From Pseudoxanthomonas yeongjuensis (lineage in GTDB: Bacteria; Pseudomonadota; Gammaproteobacteria; Xanthomonadales; Xanthomonadaceae), in assembly GCF_010093345.1 (NCBI RefSeq), contig NZ_PDWT01000001.1:434001-498000 (forward strand): 64,000 nt of DNA. The letters run 5' to 3'. The position numbers were made by a program, and so were the translations under genes. Of the stretch, positions 1 through 8,378 are shown in pieces; the first letter of the stretch is position 1; each line of letters opens with the position of its first letter. A model generated the notes under the pieces. The model was not told where the DNA came from. It saw only the letters and a program-made list of their open reading frames with translations, and ran no database searches.

Positions 1-510
1 GCGGAGCGCGACAACATCGCGCGCAAGCTGGGCCTGGCGGAGTGCGGCGACGACGACATCGCATTGATGGAGAAGTTGCACGCGCTGCTGCATGCGGGCG
101 AAATGGACATGACGATCTTCTTCCGCAACCTGGCTGATGTGGACCTGTCCATGCTGGGCATCGCATCGTTGGCGGATGCGTTCTACGACGCGGGCAAGCG
201 CGATGCGATAGAACCCGCATTGGCCGACTGGCTCCAGCGCTATGCGCGGCGGGCGGCGGACGATCCGTTGGACATCGAAGCCAGGAAAGCCAGGATGCGT
301 GCGGCCAATCCGCGTTACGTGCTGCGCAATTACCTGGTCCAGCAGGTGATAGACCGGGCCGAGGCTGGCGATGAGTCCGGGATCGCCGAGTTGCTGGAAG
401 TGATGCGACGGCCCTACGACGACCAGCCCGGCAACGAACGCTTCGCGCAACGGCGGCCGGATTGGGCGCGCGACCGGGCCGGGTGTTCGATGCTGTCCTG
501 CAGTTCCTGA
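1..510 (+). CDS. selO: Protein adenylyltransferase SelO, C-terminal part (5' end outside window)
   Basis: An open frame runs from the first base to a stop at 508-510 and gives the last 169 residues of a SelO/YdiU family protein. SelO is a pseudokinase-fold enzyme that transfers AMP from ATP to Ser, Thr or Tyr hydroxyls. The visible part carries the family C-terminus, with NPRYVLRNYLVQQVID, the RPYDDQPG segment, and the end CSMLSCSS; eukaryotic SelO has its selenocysteine in this tail and here the residue is Cys. The kinase-like core lies upstream of the window and cannot be judged. A palindromic repeat follows 10 bases after the stop. Confidence 0.9.
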   Translation, partial: AERDNIARKLGLAECGDDDIALMEKLHALLHAGEMDMTIFFRNLADVDLSMLGIASLADAFYDAGKRDAIEPALADWLQRYARRAADDPLDIEARKARMRAANPRYVLRNYLVQQVIDRAEAGDESGIAELLEVMRRPYDDQPGNERFAQRRPDWARDRAGCSMLSCSS

Positions 511-519
511 CCCGGAGTG

Positions 520-590
520 GTAGGAGCCACGCAAGTCGCGAAGTCCGCACGGTTTGAGGTTACGGACTTGGCGACTTGCGTCGCTCCTGC
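520..590. repeat. REP-like palindrome, GTAGGAGCGACGCAAGTCGC type
   Basis: The left arm GTAGGAGCCACGCAAGTCGC and a matching right arm ending GCGTCGCTCCTGC flank an inner inverted pair around GGTTTGAGGTTA. The element lies between the converging ends of selO and dbpA. It is almost the same, loop included, as the copy at 20503-20573. As RNA it would fold into a long hairpin and could act as a bidirectional terminator or mRNA stabiliser. Confidence 0.85.
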
Positions 591-607
591 ATTGCATTCT
601 TTGGGAT

Positions 608-2008
608 TCAGATCTTGCGCACGCGGAAGTTGCGGCCCTTGATCTTGCCGGCATCGAGCCGCGCCAGCGCGTTGTTGGCCTGGTTGCGCACGATGGCGAC
701 ATAGGAACGGGTGGCGAAGATGTCGATCTTGCCGATGGAGCTGGCCGGCAGGCCCGCGTCTCCGGTCAACGCGCCGAGGATGTCGCCCGGGCGCAGCTTG
801 TCGGTGCGTCCGGCGTCGATGCGCAGGGTCGCCATCGCCGCGGGCGGCGCGCTGCGCGCGGCAGGAGCCACCGCGACCGGTTTCTTCCAGCGCAACGGCA
901 CGCCTTGTCGCTCTTCGAGCGCATGCGCGCGCGAGATCTCGCGCGGGGTGACCAGGCACAGGACTTGGCCGCCATTGCCGGCGCGGCCGGTACGGCCGAT
1001 GCGGTGCACGTACACGTCGGGATCGGTCGGCAGTTCGTAGTTGATCACGGTGGCCAGTTCGTCGATGTCCAGTCCGCGCGCGGCCACGTCGCTGGCCACC
1101 AGCACGTTGCAACTGCGGTTGGCGAAGCGCACCAGCACCTCGTCGCGGTCGCGCTGCTCCATGTCGCCATGCAGGGCCAGGGCGGTGAAGCCGAAGTGCT
1201 TCAGCGACTCGGCCACTTCGTCGACGTCGCGGCGGGTATTGCAGAACACCACGCTGGATTCGGGGCGCTGCTCGAACAGCAATCCGGCCAGGGTGGTCTG
1301 CTTGCGCGACAGTTCCACCTCGTAGAAGGTCTGCTCGATTACGGGTTGCTCGGCCACGCCGCCTGCGGTGACCTCGAGCGCATCGCGCATGGTGTTGCGG
1401 CCGATTCCACGGATGGCCTCGGGGAAGGTCGCCGAGAACAGCAGCGTCTGCCGCTCCTTCGGGGTCTTGCCGACGATTTCCCGGATCGCTTCCTCGAAGC
1501 CCATGTCGAGCATGCGGTCGGCTTCGTCCAGGACCAGCGTGCGGATGCCGCCCAGGTGCAGGACTTTTTTGCGCATCAGCTCCTGGATGCGGCCGGGGGT
1601 GCCGACGACCACGTGCGGATCATGGGTCAGCGAAGCCAGTTGCGGCGCCAGCGGCATGCCGCCGGTCAGCACCAGCACCTTGAGGTTGGGAATGCCGCTG
1701 GCAAGCTTGCGCAGCTGCTTGCCGACCTGGTCGGCGAGTTCGCGGGTGGGGCACAACACCAGCGCCTGGGCGCGGATCAGTCCCGGGTCGAGCCGCTGCA
1801 GCAGGCCCAGGCCGAAGGCGGCGGTCTTGCCGCTGCCGGTCGGCGCCTGCGCGATCACGTCGCGCCCGGCGAGGATCGCAGGCAGGCTTTCGGCCTGGAT
1901 CGGGGTCATCTGCGTGTAGCCAGCGGCTTCCACGCCCTGTTGCAGTCCGGGCGACAGGCCCAGGCTGGCGAAGTCTTTGTCGTCGTCGGTCATGTCGTTT
2001 TCAGTCAT
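608..2008 (-). CDS. dbpA: ATP-dependent RNA helicase DbpA
   Basis: A DEAD-box helicase of 466 residues from the chosen start MTENDM. Visible motifs are the Q motif (MTPIQAE, about 34-40), Walker A APTGSGKT (55-62), PTRELA, GTPGR, DEAD within LVLDEADRML, SAT, ARGLDI and HRIGRTGRAG. The last 70 or so residues, with RPGDILGALTGDAG and ending GRNFRVRKI, match the DbpA RNA-binding domain that docks on hairpin 92 of 23S rRNA. The protein should therefore act in late 50S assembly. An in-frame ATG at 2026 and one at 1993 are also possible; none has a clear ribosome binding site. Confidence 0.93.
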   Translation of the reverse strand: MTENDMTDDDKDFASLGLSPGLQQGVEAAGYTQMTPIQAESLPAILAGRDVIAQAPTGSGKTAAFGLGLLQRLDPGLIRAQALVLCPTRELADQVGKQLRKLASGIPNLKVLVLTGGMPLAPQLASLTHDPHVVVGTPGRIQELMRKKVLHLGGIRTLVLDEADRMLDMGFEEAIREIVGKTPKERQTLLFSATFPEAIRGIGRNTMRDALEVTAGGVAEQPVIEQTFYEVELSRKQTTLAGLLFEQRPESSVVFCNTRRDVDEVAESLKHFGFTALALHGDMEQRDRDEVLVRFANRSCNVLVASDVAARGLDIDELATVINYELPTDPDVYVHRIGRTGRAGNGGQVLCLVTPREISRAHALEERQGVPLRWKKPVAVAPAARSAPPAAMATLRIDAGRTDKLRPGDILGALTGDAGLPASSIGKIDIFATRSYVAIVRNQANNALARLDAGKIKGRNFRVRKI

Positions 2009-2068
2009 GCGCCATGATCGCAGCATCGCGCTGAACTGCGTAGGCCTGGCGGCGGATGAGTGGCGCGA

Positions 2069-2506
2069 TCAGTCCTCGAGTTCGACGAAATCCCGTTCGC
2101 GCAGAGCCAGGAAGGCCCAGAACGGGACCTCGCGCGCCTTCCATGCCTGGTTGGCTTCGTCGAGGATGCTGACCAGCGTGTCGAAATCCTCTTCGTCCTC
2201 GTGATGCAGTTCGCCGGCGCCTTCGAACAGCAGGACATAGCCGCCGGCCGGCATCCAGTTGAGGTCGCGGAGGCAGTCCGACAGCGCGTCCCAGTTGCGG
2301 CTGGAAGTGGTCGGGAACTCCATGGCCACGGCGATGCGCAACAGCAGGGTGGCCTTGTTGGCGCAGCCCATCAGGTCGACATGGCAGGGCAGCAGGCCGG
2401 CATCGTGCGCGGCCGCGCCCAGCACGTTGAGGTCTTCGTTGGTGACGAAGAAGACGCCGGCGCGCGCGGGATCGTCCAGCCCCAGGTCAAAACCGGACTG
2501 GGTCAT
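2069..2506 (-). CDS. Barstar-family ribonuclease inhibitor
   Basis: A 145-residue acidic protein with the barstar fold signature, including the NWDALSDCLRDLNW segment of the barnase-binding helix and loop and an acidic stretch HHEDEEDFD. Its start overlaps the stop of the preceding RNase gene by four bases (ATGA), which gives translational coupling. By family knowledge it should bind and block the partner RNase, keeping any uncleaved or mislocated enzyme harmless in the cytoplasm. It is the last gene of a three-gene operon. Confidence 0.85.
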   Translation of the reverse strand: MTQSGFDLGLDDPARAGVFFVTNEDLNVLGAAAHDAGLLPCHVDLMGCANKATLLLRIAVAMEFPTTSSRNWDALSDCLRDLNWMPAGGYVLLFEGAGELHHEDEEDFDTLVSILDEANQAWKAREVPFWAFLALRERDFVELED

Positions 2507-3024
2507 CGCGCCACCTGGAAACTGCGGAACGTGTCGTAGTGGTCATCGGTGTAGTAGTAGGTGACGGGCGGTTGCCCGCCGGTGACGATGCGGCGCGTGC
2601 CGCGATGGCTCAGGCCAGGGGTATCCACGGTGTACTCGTGGTAGTAGCCACGCGGTTTGTCGGGCAGGCGCCGTTCGCGATTGCCGAACACGCTGCCGTC
2701 CTGCGGATACGGGAACGGTCCGCCGCGTGCGATCAGGCGCAGCGTCCCGTGCGCTTCCGGCGGCAGGAAGACGGGCAGAGTGTCGGCGGGTCGACCGGCG
2801 TCGTTTCCGTTTCCGTTTTCGCTTTCCGCTCCGGGCAGAGGCAGTGGCTTGATCTGCCTGTCGCTGCCGGAGATCGTCGAAGATGTGGCTTCCTGCGCAA
2901 CCGTCGGCTTCTGCGTCCGTTGCTGCTGCCAGAACCAGCCGGCCAGCAGCACGACCAGGACCAGGGCGATGAGCCCCGGCTTGCGCGCGGTGGATCGGTT
3001 GCGGGAACGGGAGCGACGGGTCAT
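2503..3024 (-). CDS. Membrane-anchored or exported guanyl-specific ribonuclease (N1/T1, barnase type)
   Basis: A protein of 173 residues. The N-terminus is strongly basic (RRSRSRNR), followed by one hydrophobic segment at about 17-32, then a low-complexity linker and the catalytic domain from about 83. The domain shows GPFPYPQDGSVFGNRE, GYYHEYTV, GTRRIV and DDHYDTF. By comparison with RNase Sa the catalytic residues would be Glu130, an Arg at 144-145 and His162, and all are present. It starts 7 bases after the lipoprotein gene with an AGGAA site upstream and overlaps its inhibitor gene by ATGA. The hydrophobic segment may be an uncleaved anchor or a signal peptide. Confidence 0.87.
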   Translation of the reverse strand: MTRRSRSRNRSTARKPGLIALVLVVLLAGWFWQQQRTQKPTVAQEATSSTISGSDRQIKPLPLPGAESENGNGNDAGRPADTLPVFLPPEAHGTLRLIARGGPFPYPQDGSVFGNRERRLPDKPRGYYHEYTVDTPGLSHRGTRRIVTGGQPPVTYYYTDDHYDTFRSFQVAR

Positions 3025-3031
3025 CTGGTTT

Positions 3032-3487
3032 TCATTCCTGCAGGAAGCGGCCGCAGCCCGTGTAGGTCTTGTCGCCGACGTTGAGCTTCGCGGAGACCGG
3101 ATAGGTCTCATCGCTCATGCCGTCGCTGCAATCCCCGCGCTGCAGTCGCAGTTTCACTTCAACGCCATCGCCGGTCGTGCCCATGTAACCCGTGGCTGCG
3201 GCGAGCGGCTGTGCGTGTGCGACGTCGATCCTGCGCTCGCCGTAATCCAGCTCGGCATGCAGTGCGGGAGTTTCGCCGGTACCGACCTCCACCAGCCAGC
3301 CCGGCTCGTTGCCGATGCCGCGGAAGAAGATGCCGCGCGTCCTGGCCTGTTCCCAGGGCGAAGCCTGTGCGGTCGCGGGAGCCGAAGGTTCCGCAGGCAT
3401 CGGAACGGCCCCGGTGGAAGGCGACTTGTCCGAAGTGCAAGCGGACAGCGCGATGGCGCCGATCAGGAGCAGGGCGCGTGCATTCAT
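3032..3487 (-). CDS. Small lipoprotein, COG3650/YajI-like
   Basis: A protein of 151 residues starting MNARALLL, with lipobox LSAC near residue 17 predicting a lipid-modified Cys. The mature part has a Pro/Ala-rich linker, then a domain with FFRGIGNEPGWLVEV and a C-terminal DGMSDETYPVSAKL...YTGCGRFL, which resembles uncharacterised exported COG3650 proteins of proteobacteria. The frame stays open for another 128 codons upstream, but this ATG has a GAGGG site and begins a proper signal peptide. It heads the operon with the RNase and barstar genes. The function is unknown. Confidence 0.75.
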   Translation of the reverse strand: MNARALLLIGAIALSACTSDKSPSTGAVPMPAEPSAPATAQASPWEQARTRGIFFRGIGNEPGWLVEVGTGETPALHAELDYGERRIDVAHAQPLAAATGYMGTTGDGVEVKLRLQRGDCSDGMSDETYPVSAKLNVGDKTYTGCGRFLQE

Positions 3488-3585
3488 GCGGATACCCTCG
3501 GGGGAAAGGAGCGCGCGGGAAGGACCGGCATGGTCGCCCGCCAACGGCCGGTAGTAAAGTGCCGCATTCACAGTCGAGCGTTGCC

Positions 3586-3895
3586 ATGTCCGACCCCGAC
3601 CCGCGTATCGATGCCTATATCGCGAAAAGCGCCGGCCCATCCTGCGGCATCTGCGCAGCCTCGTGCACGGGGCCTGCCCGCAGGTAGAGGAAAGCATCAA
3701 GTGGGGTGCGCCGTCCTTCGGCCATGCGGGTGGAATCCTCTGCGGGATTTCGATGCCTTCGGCCCCGGTGCTCGTCGCGAATACATGCAATGGATCATCG
3801 AAGCTAAGCGCGACGAAACCCGGCGGCGCCGCATCGCCCAGGCGGTCGAGTGGATGGCGGAGGGCAAGCAACGCAACTGGAAATACCAGAGTTGT
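3586..3895 (+). pseudogene. Decayed DUF1801/YdeI-type protein gene
   Basis: Three blocks of one protein family follow each other in three different frames. They are MSDPDPRIDAYIAKSA from 3586, then RPILRHLRSLVHGACPQVEE and IKWGAPSFGHAGGILCG to about 3750, then EYMQWIIEAKRD...AVEWMAEGKQRNWKYQSC to 3895. The order matches YdeI/DUF1801-like proteins, but the total is only about 100 codons against roughly 190-200 in the family, so the middle is deleted as well as frame-shifted. The original stop is gone and the frame runs into a palindromic repeat at 3907. No function is expected. Confidence 0.75.
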
Positions 3896-3906
3896 CGAGG
3901 GCGTTT

Positions 3907-3970
3907 GTGGGAGGGGCGTCAGCCCCGGTGCTTTCCGTCGGACTCCGTCGGGGCTGAAGCCCCTCCTGCA
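3907..3970. repeat. REP-like palindrome, GGGAGGGGCTTCAGCCCC type
   Basis: The arms GTGGGAGGGGCGTCAGCCCC and GGGGCTGAAGCCCCTCCTGC are inverted and separated by about 25 bases. The element has replaced the end of the pseudogene at 3586-3895 and abuts the 3' end of the EEP lipoprotein gene. Related copies are at 23187-23252 and 33472-33535. Confidence 0.85.
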
Positions 3971-3973
3971 ACT

Positions 3974-4810
3974 TCAGTCCTTGCCAGCGGATTGGAAACG
4001 CAGGATCGCCAGCATTCCATAGTGGTCCGACGCCCAGGTGCCGTCGGCATCGGCCTGGTTGAAGATGACCTGCGACGAAACCGGGGTGAACTCGCCGCGC
4101 TGGTAGAAGACATGGTCGATGCGCTTCGGCGCGTAGTACTTCAGGTTCAAGGTGCTGCTGGAAACCGGGTCGGCGTCGGGATGCTGGCTGCCGTAGGTGT
4201 CGATGAAGCCGCCGTGCAATGAGGTCAGCTCCGGGGAATCTGCAGTCGCATTGAAATCGCCGGCGACGATGCTGGCAATGCCTTCGGAGGTCGCGGCGAT
4301 GTACTGGAGCAGGTCGGCCACCTGTTGAGCGCGGATCGGGCCGCCCTGGTCGGTCCAGTGCAGGTGGGTGACATAGACATTCAGCGCACGCCCGTCCAGG
4401 TCGATGCGCAACAATCCTGCCGTACGACTGTCGTCCAGCGGACGCAGGCGTTGTTCGCCGCGTAGCAGGACGGGATGGCGGGTGAGGATCGCGTTGCCGT
4501 AGCGCATCGGCTTGCCGGGCGGGTCGGTGCTGACGAAATGCCAGGCGTATCCCAGCTGACCGGCGAGCCACTCGGCCTGGTTGACCAGGCCTTCGCGCTG
4601 GATCACTTCCTGCAGCGCGATTACGTCGGGCCGTTCCCGCTTGAACTCCTCGACGATCTGCACGCGCCGCCTGGGCCAGTCGTCCTTGTCGTGATAGAGG
4701 TTGAGGGTCGCGATCTTGAGCGTGCCGTGCTCCGGAGCGTCGGTTGCGGGCATGGTCCGGCATCCATTCAAGAGGATGAGCAGGAAGAAGAGGGAGATGG
4801 AAATTTTCAT
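3974..4810 (-). CDS. Lipoprotein of the endonuclease/exonuclease/phosphatase family
   Basis: A protein of 278 residues from MKISISLF, with lipobox LNGC, so it should be anchored in the cell envelope. EEP-fold motifs are LKIATLNLYHD, VIALQEV (metal-binding Glu), GNAILTRHP, VTHLHW, IVAGDFNA and the C-terminal WASDHYGMLA with the catalytic Asp-His pair. The motif set is that of the sphingomyelinase/DNase I-like superfamily. The substrate, whether a phosphodiester lipid or a nucleic acid, cannot be read from the sequence. The frame continues 26 codons upstream, but this ATG has a GGGAGAG site and starts the signal peptide. Confidence 0.85.
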   Translation of the reverse strand: MKISISLFFLLILLNGCRTMPATDAPEHGTLKIATLNLYHDKDDWPRRRVQIVEEFKRERPDVIALQEVIQREGLVNQAEWLAGQLGYAWHFVSTDPPGKPMRYGNAILTRHPVLLRGEQRLRPLDDSRTAGLLRIDLDGRALNVYVTHLHWTDQGGPIRAQQVADLLQYIAATSEGIASIVAGDFNATADSPELTSLHGGFIDTYGSQHPDADPVSSSTLNLKYYAPKRIDHVFYQRGEFTPVSSQVIFNQADADGTWASDHYGMLAILRFQSAGKD

Positions 4811-4837
4811 GAGGGCCGACTCTCCCGCGCCAGCTTT

Positions 4838-4863
4838 GCGGATCCGGGCAAGCCCGGATCTGC
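4838..4863. repeat. Short palindrome GATCCGGGC-AA-GCCCGGATC
   Basis: A perfect 9-bp stem with a 2-base spacer at 4841-4860, in the gap between the M14 peptidase stop and the EEP lipoprotein start. The sequence is a single unit of the repeat seen twice at 54738-54838. It may fold as a hairpin between the two co-directional genes. Confidence 0.7.
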
Positions 4864-4871
4864 AGCGATCG

Positions 4872-6632
4872 TCAATCCGGAACAGCATCGGTCCGCATCA
4901 CCGGGTACAGGTTGTAGCGCTCATCCCAGGAAGAATGCAGCCGGTAGAAGAAGTCGAGGCGCGCCTGCGGGTCCTTGGCGAACGCCGCGTCCTCGGCGAC
5001 GCGCTTCTCGAACCGCGCCTTCAATGCGGGATCCTTGCCCAGCATCTCCCGCGCCACGTCCTCGGCCACGTAGTCCTCCATGTATTCCTTGCGCTCGAAG
5101 GCATTGTTGAATTCGCCCCAGCCGGCCAGCGAATCCGGGGCCAACGGTTCCAGGATCGACATCGCCAGTTTCGACTTCGGCTGGGTGATGGGGACGAACA
5201 ATGCGCCATCGCCGATGTCGCGGGTTTCCGCTTTCCACTCGCCTTTCAAAGCCATGCGCTGGTGGCCTTCGACGGATGCCGCGGCCGGCGTCGCCTCGCT
5301 GGCGCGGAAGGTTTCGACCGCCGCCCGGGGTTGCGCGGAGATTGTGCGGAACTCGATGCCGTGCTGTTTCAGCTTCGCGCCTACCCACGCCGCATGGGCC
5401 GCAGGCACCAGGTATCCGGCGGCAGGCGGCACCACGCTGACGCTGGGTTGCACGTTGTCGCGCAATGGAACCTTCCAGACCTGCGGCCTGCTTTCGTCAT
5501 AGCGCGTCATCAGTGCGCCGGACACTTCCGAGGGCGTGCGCGTGTACTCGTAGCCGCGGAAATCCACCAGGTGCGATTCCTTGCCCGCGGCATAAGCCAG
5601 GGGTACCGCAAGCTTGCCGGGATGGCTGGAACGCGCATCGGCTTCATGGGCGACCCGCAGCCATTGCCGACCGTGCTGCGCCACCTGTTCCAGCACCGAG
5701 ACGATCGCGTTGCGGGTCACCCGCACGCGTACCGGATAGGTCTTCCACGAATGGGTTTCCACCAGCATGCCCATGCGGTTGCGCAGCCAGAAGTAGCCAT
5801 GCGAAAAACGTGGCGGCGCCACACCGTCCTCGAAGCCCGAAGCGGGGTCGTCATAAACCACGAACGAAGGATAGTAGGGCAGGGGGAGCGAACCCTGTGC
5901 GGCAAGATCGGCGAGCACTCCGTCGCGCCAGGCGCGGCCGGCCTTGCGCAATTCCGCATCGCCGGCATGCAGCGGTTCGACCTGGAGGGAGACATCGTGC
6001 TCGAACTTGGCGCCATCGGTGACGTGCAGGTCGACTTCGACCAGCGGGTCCCATTCGTTGACCAGGCCCAGCATCGCCTGCATTTCCGGCGCGTCGGCCT
6101 TCACGTAATCGCGGTTGAGGTTGTAGCCCTGGGCGGTGGTGCGCCAGCCCATCTGCTCGGGCCCGCGCTGGTTGGGACGGTTCCAGGCGCCGAAGCGCTC
6201 GTGGCCGTCCACGCTGAACACCGGCACGAACACCCACACCAGTCTGTCCAGCGCGCCCTTCGCGACCTTGCCTTCCAGGATCTCGCGCAAGGCCAGGAAG
6301 CCTGCGTCCTTGCCGTCGATTTCGCCGGAATGGATGCCGCCCTGGATCAGGACCACGGGCAAACCACGTTCGCGCGCACCGGCGGCATCCAGCGTACCGC
6401 TGGTGGAGGCGACCAGGGCCTTCATCGGCCGGCCTTCGGGCGAGGTGCCGAAATCGATGCAGCGCACCGATTCCGGGTAAGCCTTGGCGAAGGAATCGCA
6501 GAGCGCGATCACCTCGGCGTAGCGTCCGGTCTGGACGAAGCCGGAGCGCTCGGAAACCGTGCTCAGCGCGTCGTCGCTGGCGTGGGCGGGAATACTGAAT
6601 ATGAGCAGCGAGAACCAGATCAGTTTGGACAT
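4872..6632 (-). CDS. Exported M14-family zinc carboxypeptidase
   Basis: A protein of 586 residues with a signal peptide MSKLIWFSLLIFSIPAHA. The M14 zinc ligands are visible as HSGE (His101, Glu104) and a later His in EVDLHVTDG; MLVETHSWK carries the likely catalytic Glu. The C-terminal 200 or so residues are an extra domain without a clear motif. It should trim amino acids or modified peptides in the periplasm or outside the cell. It is transcribed divergently from a POT peptide transporter, which fits peptide scavenging. A TTG 10 codons upstream keeps the frame open, but the ATG begins the signal peptide. Confidence 0.87.
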   Translation of the reverse strand: MSKLIWFSLLIFSIPAHASDDALSTVSERSGFVQTGRYAEVIALCDSFAKAYPESVRCIDFGTSPEGRPMKALVASTSGTLDAAGARERGLPVVLIQGGIHSGEIDGKDAGFLALREILEGKVAKGALDRLVWVFVPVFSVDGHERFGAWNRPNQRGPEQMGWRTTAQGYNLNRDYVKADAPEMQAMLGLVNEWDPLVEVDLHVTDGAKFEHDVSLQVEPLHAGDAELRKAGRAWRDGVLADLAAQGSLPLPYYPSFVVYDDPASGFEDGVAPPRFSHGYFWLRNRMGMLVETHSWKTYPVRVRVTRNAIVSVLEQVAQHGRQWLRVAHEADARSSHPGKLAVPLAYAAGKESHLVDFRGYEYTRTPSEVSGALMTRYDESRPQVWKVPLRDNVQPSVSVVPPAAGYLVPAAHAAWVGAKLKQHGIEFRTISAQPRAAVETFRASEATPAAASVEGHQRMALKGEWKAETRDIGDGALFVPITQPKSKLAMSILEPLAPDSLAGWGEFNNAFERKEYMEDYVAEDVAREMLGKDPALKARFEKRVAEDAAFAKDPQARLDFFYRLHSSWDERYNLYPVMRTDAVPD

Positions 6633-6758
6633 GGGCGGCTTTTCAGGAGGATTCGGGACCAATGATGCACGTTGCGGGCCCGCGCCGCATCAGCCGGGAA
6701 CATCGATCGGCAGTGGGTCCATGGGTTACCCTTCCTGAAATCAATGCAGGAACACCGT

Positions 6759-8378
6759 ATGAACCCGACCGCCGGAGCGCAACCCGCACGCTTGCCGCGA
6801 CAAGTCCCCTACATCATCGGCAACGAGGCCTGCGAGCGCTTCAGCTTCTACGGGATGCGCAACATCCTGGTCCAGTTCCTGGTCAGCAGCGTGATCCTTG
6901 CCTATCTGCCGGAGGCGGATCGCCAGGGCGCGGCCAAGGATGTGTTCCACAGCTTCGTGATCGGGGTGTATTTCTTCCCGCTGCTCGGCGGATGGTTGTC
7001 GGACCGGTTTTTCGGCAAGTACGACACCGTGCTGTGGTTCTCGCTGATCTACTGCGCCGGCCATGCCTGCCTCGCGTTGTTCGAGGACAACCGCAACGGC
7101 TTCTACACCGGCCTGTTCCTGATCGCGCTGGGTTCGGGCGGGATCAAGCCGCTGGTGGTCTCGTTCGTCGGCGACCAGTTCGACGAGTCGAACAAGAGCA
7201 TGGCCAAGGTCGTGTTCGATTTCTTCTACTGGATCATCAACTTCGGCAGTTTCTTCGCTTCGCTGCTGATGCCGCTGTTCCTGCGCAGCTACGGCCCCGC
7301 GGTGGCCTTCGGCATCCCGGGCGTGCTGATGTTCATCGCGACCCTGATCTTCTGGCTGGGGCGCAGGCAATACGTGCGGGTGCCGCCCACGCGCGGCGAG
7401 GATCCCGATTCGTTCTTCAACGTCGCACGCACCGCACTGACTACGCGCGTCGAGGGCCAGGGCAGCGCGGGCCTGCGGGTAGTGCAGGCTGGCATGGTGC
7501 TGGCGGTGGCAATGCTGCTGTGCTGGGCATTCAAGCCCGGTTTCTGGCCGGAGGATTTCGGTTTCGTCATCACCGCCTGCCTGGCGCTGGGCGCGTTGAT
7601 CGCCTTTGGCGGCATCGGCGTGTCGATGCAGCTCGAACGCGCCCGTGGCCGCCATCCCGATGCCGCCATCGACAGCGTGCGTTCGGTGCTGCGGGTGATC
7701 ATCGTGTTCGCGCTGACCACGCCGTTCTGGTCGTTGTTCGACCAGAAGGCCTCGACCTGGGTGCTGCAGGGCAAGACCATGATGGTGCCGCACGACCAGT
7801 GGTGGTGGCCGAGCTGGCTGGTCAAGGAAGCCAGCCAGATGCAGGCGCTGAATCCGTTGCTGGTGATGGCCATCATCCCGTTCAACAACCTGGTCCTGTA
7901 CCCGGCGCTGCGCCGCTGGGGCTTCGAGCCGACCGCGCTCAGGCGGATGGGCTGGGGCATCGCGTTTTCCGGCGTGGCCTGGATCGTGGCGGGCATGATC
8001 CAGCTGTCGATAGACGGCGGGGATCCGGTGTCGCTGGCGTGGCAGATCGCGCCGTATGCGCTGCTCACCTTCGGCGAGGTATTGGTCTCCGCGACCGCGC
8101 TGGAGTTCGCCTACAGCCAGGCCAGCCAGGCGATGAAGGGCGTGATCATGGCGTTCTGGTACCTGGCCAGCACCTTCGGCAGCCTGTGGGTGCTGCTGAC
8201 CAACGCGGCGGTGCGCAATGAAACGGTCATTTCGAGGATCGCGGGCACCGGGCTCAGCGAGAACGCATTCCTGATGTTCTTCTTCGCCCTGTTCGCCTTC
8301 GTCGCGGCGGCGGTCTTCGCGCTGTATGCGCGCAGCTACCCGATGCAGGACAACTACCGTGCAGCAGGAGCGGTCTGA
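6759..8378 (+). CDS. Proton-dependent oligopeptide transporter (POT/PTR family MFS)
   Basis: A polytopic membrane protein of 539 residues. The N-terminal signature YIIGNEACERFSFYGMRNIL contains the ExxERFxYYG-type proton and peptide motif of POT carriers. The segment GGWLSDRFFGKYDTVLW is the MFS motif between helices 2 and 3, and FYWIINFGSFFASLLMP is the PTR2 family signature. It should import di- and tripeptides with protons through the inner membrane. The start has GCAGG upstream. Its stop overlaps the rhomboid start (TGATG). Confidence 0.92.
   Translation: MNPTAGAQPARLPRQVPYIIGNEACERFSFYGMRNILVQFLVSSVILAYLPEADRQGAAKDVFHSFVIGVYFFPLLGGWLSDRFFGKYDTVLWFSLIYCAGHACLALFEDNRNGFYTGLFLIALGSGGIKPLVVSFVGDQFDESNKSMAKVVFDFFYWIINFGSFFASLLMPLFLRSYGPAVAFGIPGVLMFIATLIFWLGRRQYVRVPPTRGEDPDSFFNVARTALTTRVEGQGSAGLRVVQAGMVLAVAMLLCWAFKPGFWPEDFGFVITACLALGALIAFGGIGVSMQLERARGRHPDAAIDSVRSVLRVIIVFALTTPFWSLFDQKASTWVLQGKTMMVPHDQWWWPSWLVKEASQMQALNPLLVMAIIPFNNLVLYPALRRWGFEPTALRRMGWGIAFSGVAWIVAGMIQLSIDGGDPVSLAWQIAPYALLTFGEVLVSATALEFAYSQASQAMKGVIMAFWYLASTFGSLWVLLTNAAVRNETVISRIAGTGLSENAFLMFFFALFAFVAAAVFALYARSYPMQDNYRAAGAV

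Noticed and set aside
554-2017. Open frame of 487 codons opposite dbpA
   Set aside because: It runs through the palindromic repeat and the whole helicase gene in antisense; dbpA has complete helicase motifs.
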